From Polyangia bacterium (GTDB taxonomy: Bacteria; Myxococcota_A; Polyangia; Polyangiales; Polyangiaceae): a stretch of DNA of 6,703 nt. The stretch's first letter is position 1; every line of letters starts with the position of its first letter. The translations under genes were made by a program, and so were the position numbers. Shown here in pieces: positions 6,439 through 6,703 of the stretch. The DNA is taken from positions 1 through 6,703 of the forward strand of contig JAUIKB010000329.1 in the NCBI GenBank assembly GCA_030430975.1, in the 5' to 3' direction. The notes beneath the pieces are model-generated. The model had not been told where the DNA came from. It was given only the letters and a program-made list of their open reading frames with translations, and did no database searches.

Positions 6439-6444
6439 CCTCCT
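6439..6444 (-). promoter_or_regulatory. Perfect AGGAGG ribosome binding site
   Basis: AGGAGG on the minus strand, six bases before ATG 6432. It decides the start of the SH3-like lipoprotein against the longer in-frame ATG at 6459, which would place nine residues (with three Arg) before the lipoprotein signal. Confidence 0.9.
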
Positions 6445-6536
6445 AGCCGGACGGTACACAATTCGGTGTCGATCCGCCGGCGATTCTGTCGGTATTCGAG
6501 TCCGCGTTGCGCGGTCTGGAAAAATTCCCTTGTAAA

Positions 6537-6567
6537 TTCAGGTGTCTGAACTCCGGGCGCCTGCCCG
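6537..6567 (-). other. Pair of adjacent inverted repeats in the spacer upstream of the lipoprotein gene
   Basis: CGGGC-GCCT-GCCCG (6554-6567) and TTCAG-GTGT-CTGAA (6537-6550) are two perfect 5-bp stems with four-base loops, three bases apart. On the minus strand they follow the stop of the right-edge gene by about 50 bases, and a short AATTTTT tract lies a little further on (around 6520-6527). They could terminate that gene's transcript or be operators for the lipoprotein promoter. The rest of the 186-bp spacer shows no clear promoter. Confidence 0.35.
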
Positions 6568-6618
6568 TATCCACCTTCTACGTCTGGCGGCGGCGAAGGA
6601 TCCCTGCCGTGAAGCGGA

Positions 6619-6703
6619 TCACTTCCCCGGCGGCGGCGGCGTGGCGTCGGCGACGCTCGGCCGTTTGGCCAGACACTCGGCTATGCGATCGGTGATGGCG
6701 GTT
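6619..6703 (-). CDS. C-terminal end of an unidentified gene (5' part beyond the window)
   Basis: The minus-strand frame that is open from the right edge and ends at TGA 6621-6619 encodes 27 residues: TAITDRIAECLAKRP then SVADATPPPPGK. The helix-like first part and the Pro-rich end look like a normal C-terminus, and the other minus-strand frames here look Arg-rich and non-coding. Too little remains to name the product. It lies in the same direction as the other genes, with 186 bases before the next start. Confidence 0.5.
   Translation of the reverse strand, partial: TAITDRIAECLAKRPSVADATPPPPGK

Noticed and set aside
6507..6695. A 62-codon plus-strand frame at the right edge
   Set aside because: It has no ribosome site and an Arg-rich composition, and it overlaps the better-looking minus-strand C-terminal fragment and the hairpin-bearing spacer.

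Overview
This is a high-GC window (about 60% or more by eye) from a Gram-negative bacterium. Signal peptides, two lipoboxes, an Omp85-type outer-membrane barrel and a Lys/Pro/Thr-rich lipoprotein suggest a myxobacterium-like (Myxococcota / former Deltaproteobacteria) or similar environmental lineage. The taxonomic guess is inference; no rRNA or marker gene is present. All supported genes lie on the minus strand, so transcription runs from the right edge to the left edge.

Layout in transcription order: (1) the last 27 codons of an unidentified gene entering from the right edge (stop at 6619-6621); (2) a roughly 186-bp spacer with two adjacent hairpins; (3) a 222-residue lipoprotein with an SH3-like domain, a ten-threonine run and a Lys/Asp/Glu/Pro repeat tail (5764-6432); (4) a spacer of about 100 bp with three small dyads; (5) a tight four-gene block: threonine 3-dehydrogenase (tdh), glycine C-acetyltransferase (kbl), an Omp85-like barrel protein without POTRA domains, and a lipoprotein with kinase-like motifs that runs off the left edge. 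The last three genes are linked by overlapping stop/start codons (GTGA and TAATG), so the block is very probably one operon.

Tdh and Kbl form the standard two-step threonine-to-glycine route: threonine is oxidised to 2-amino-3-ketobutyrate, which is cleaved with CoA to glycine and acetyl-CoA. The two downstream genes have no obvious link to threonine breakdown. They look like an outer-membrane pair: a barrel and a coupled lipoprotein whose motifs (Lys in YLVKFD, HFDSREQN, IDFG) recall the HipA / PI3-4-kinase-like fold. This pair is the most interesting part of the window. The lipoprotein gene also has a probable frame change at a C6 run close to the left edge, which could be a sequence error, a mutation or slippage.

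No tRNA, rRNA, CRISPR array, insertion sequence or phage gene was seen.
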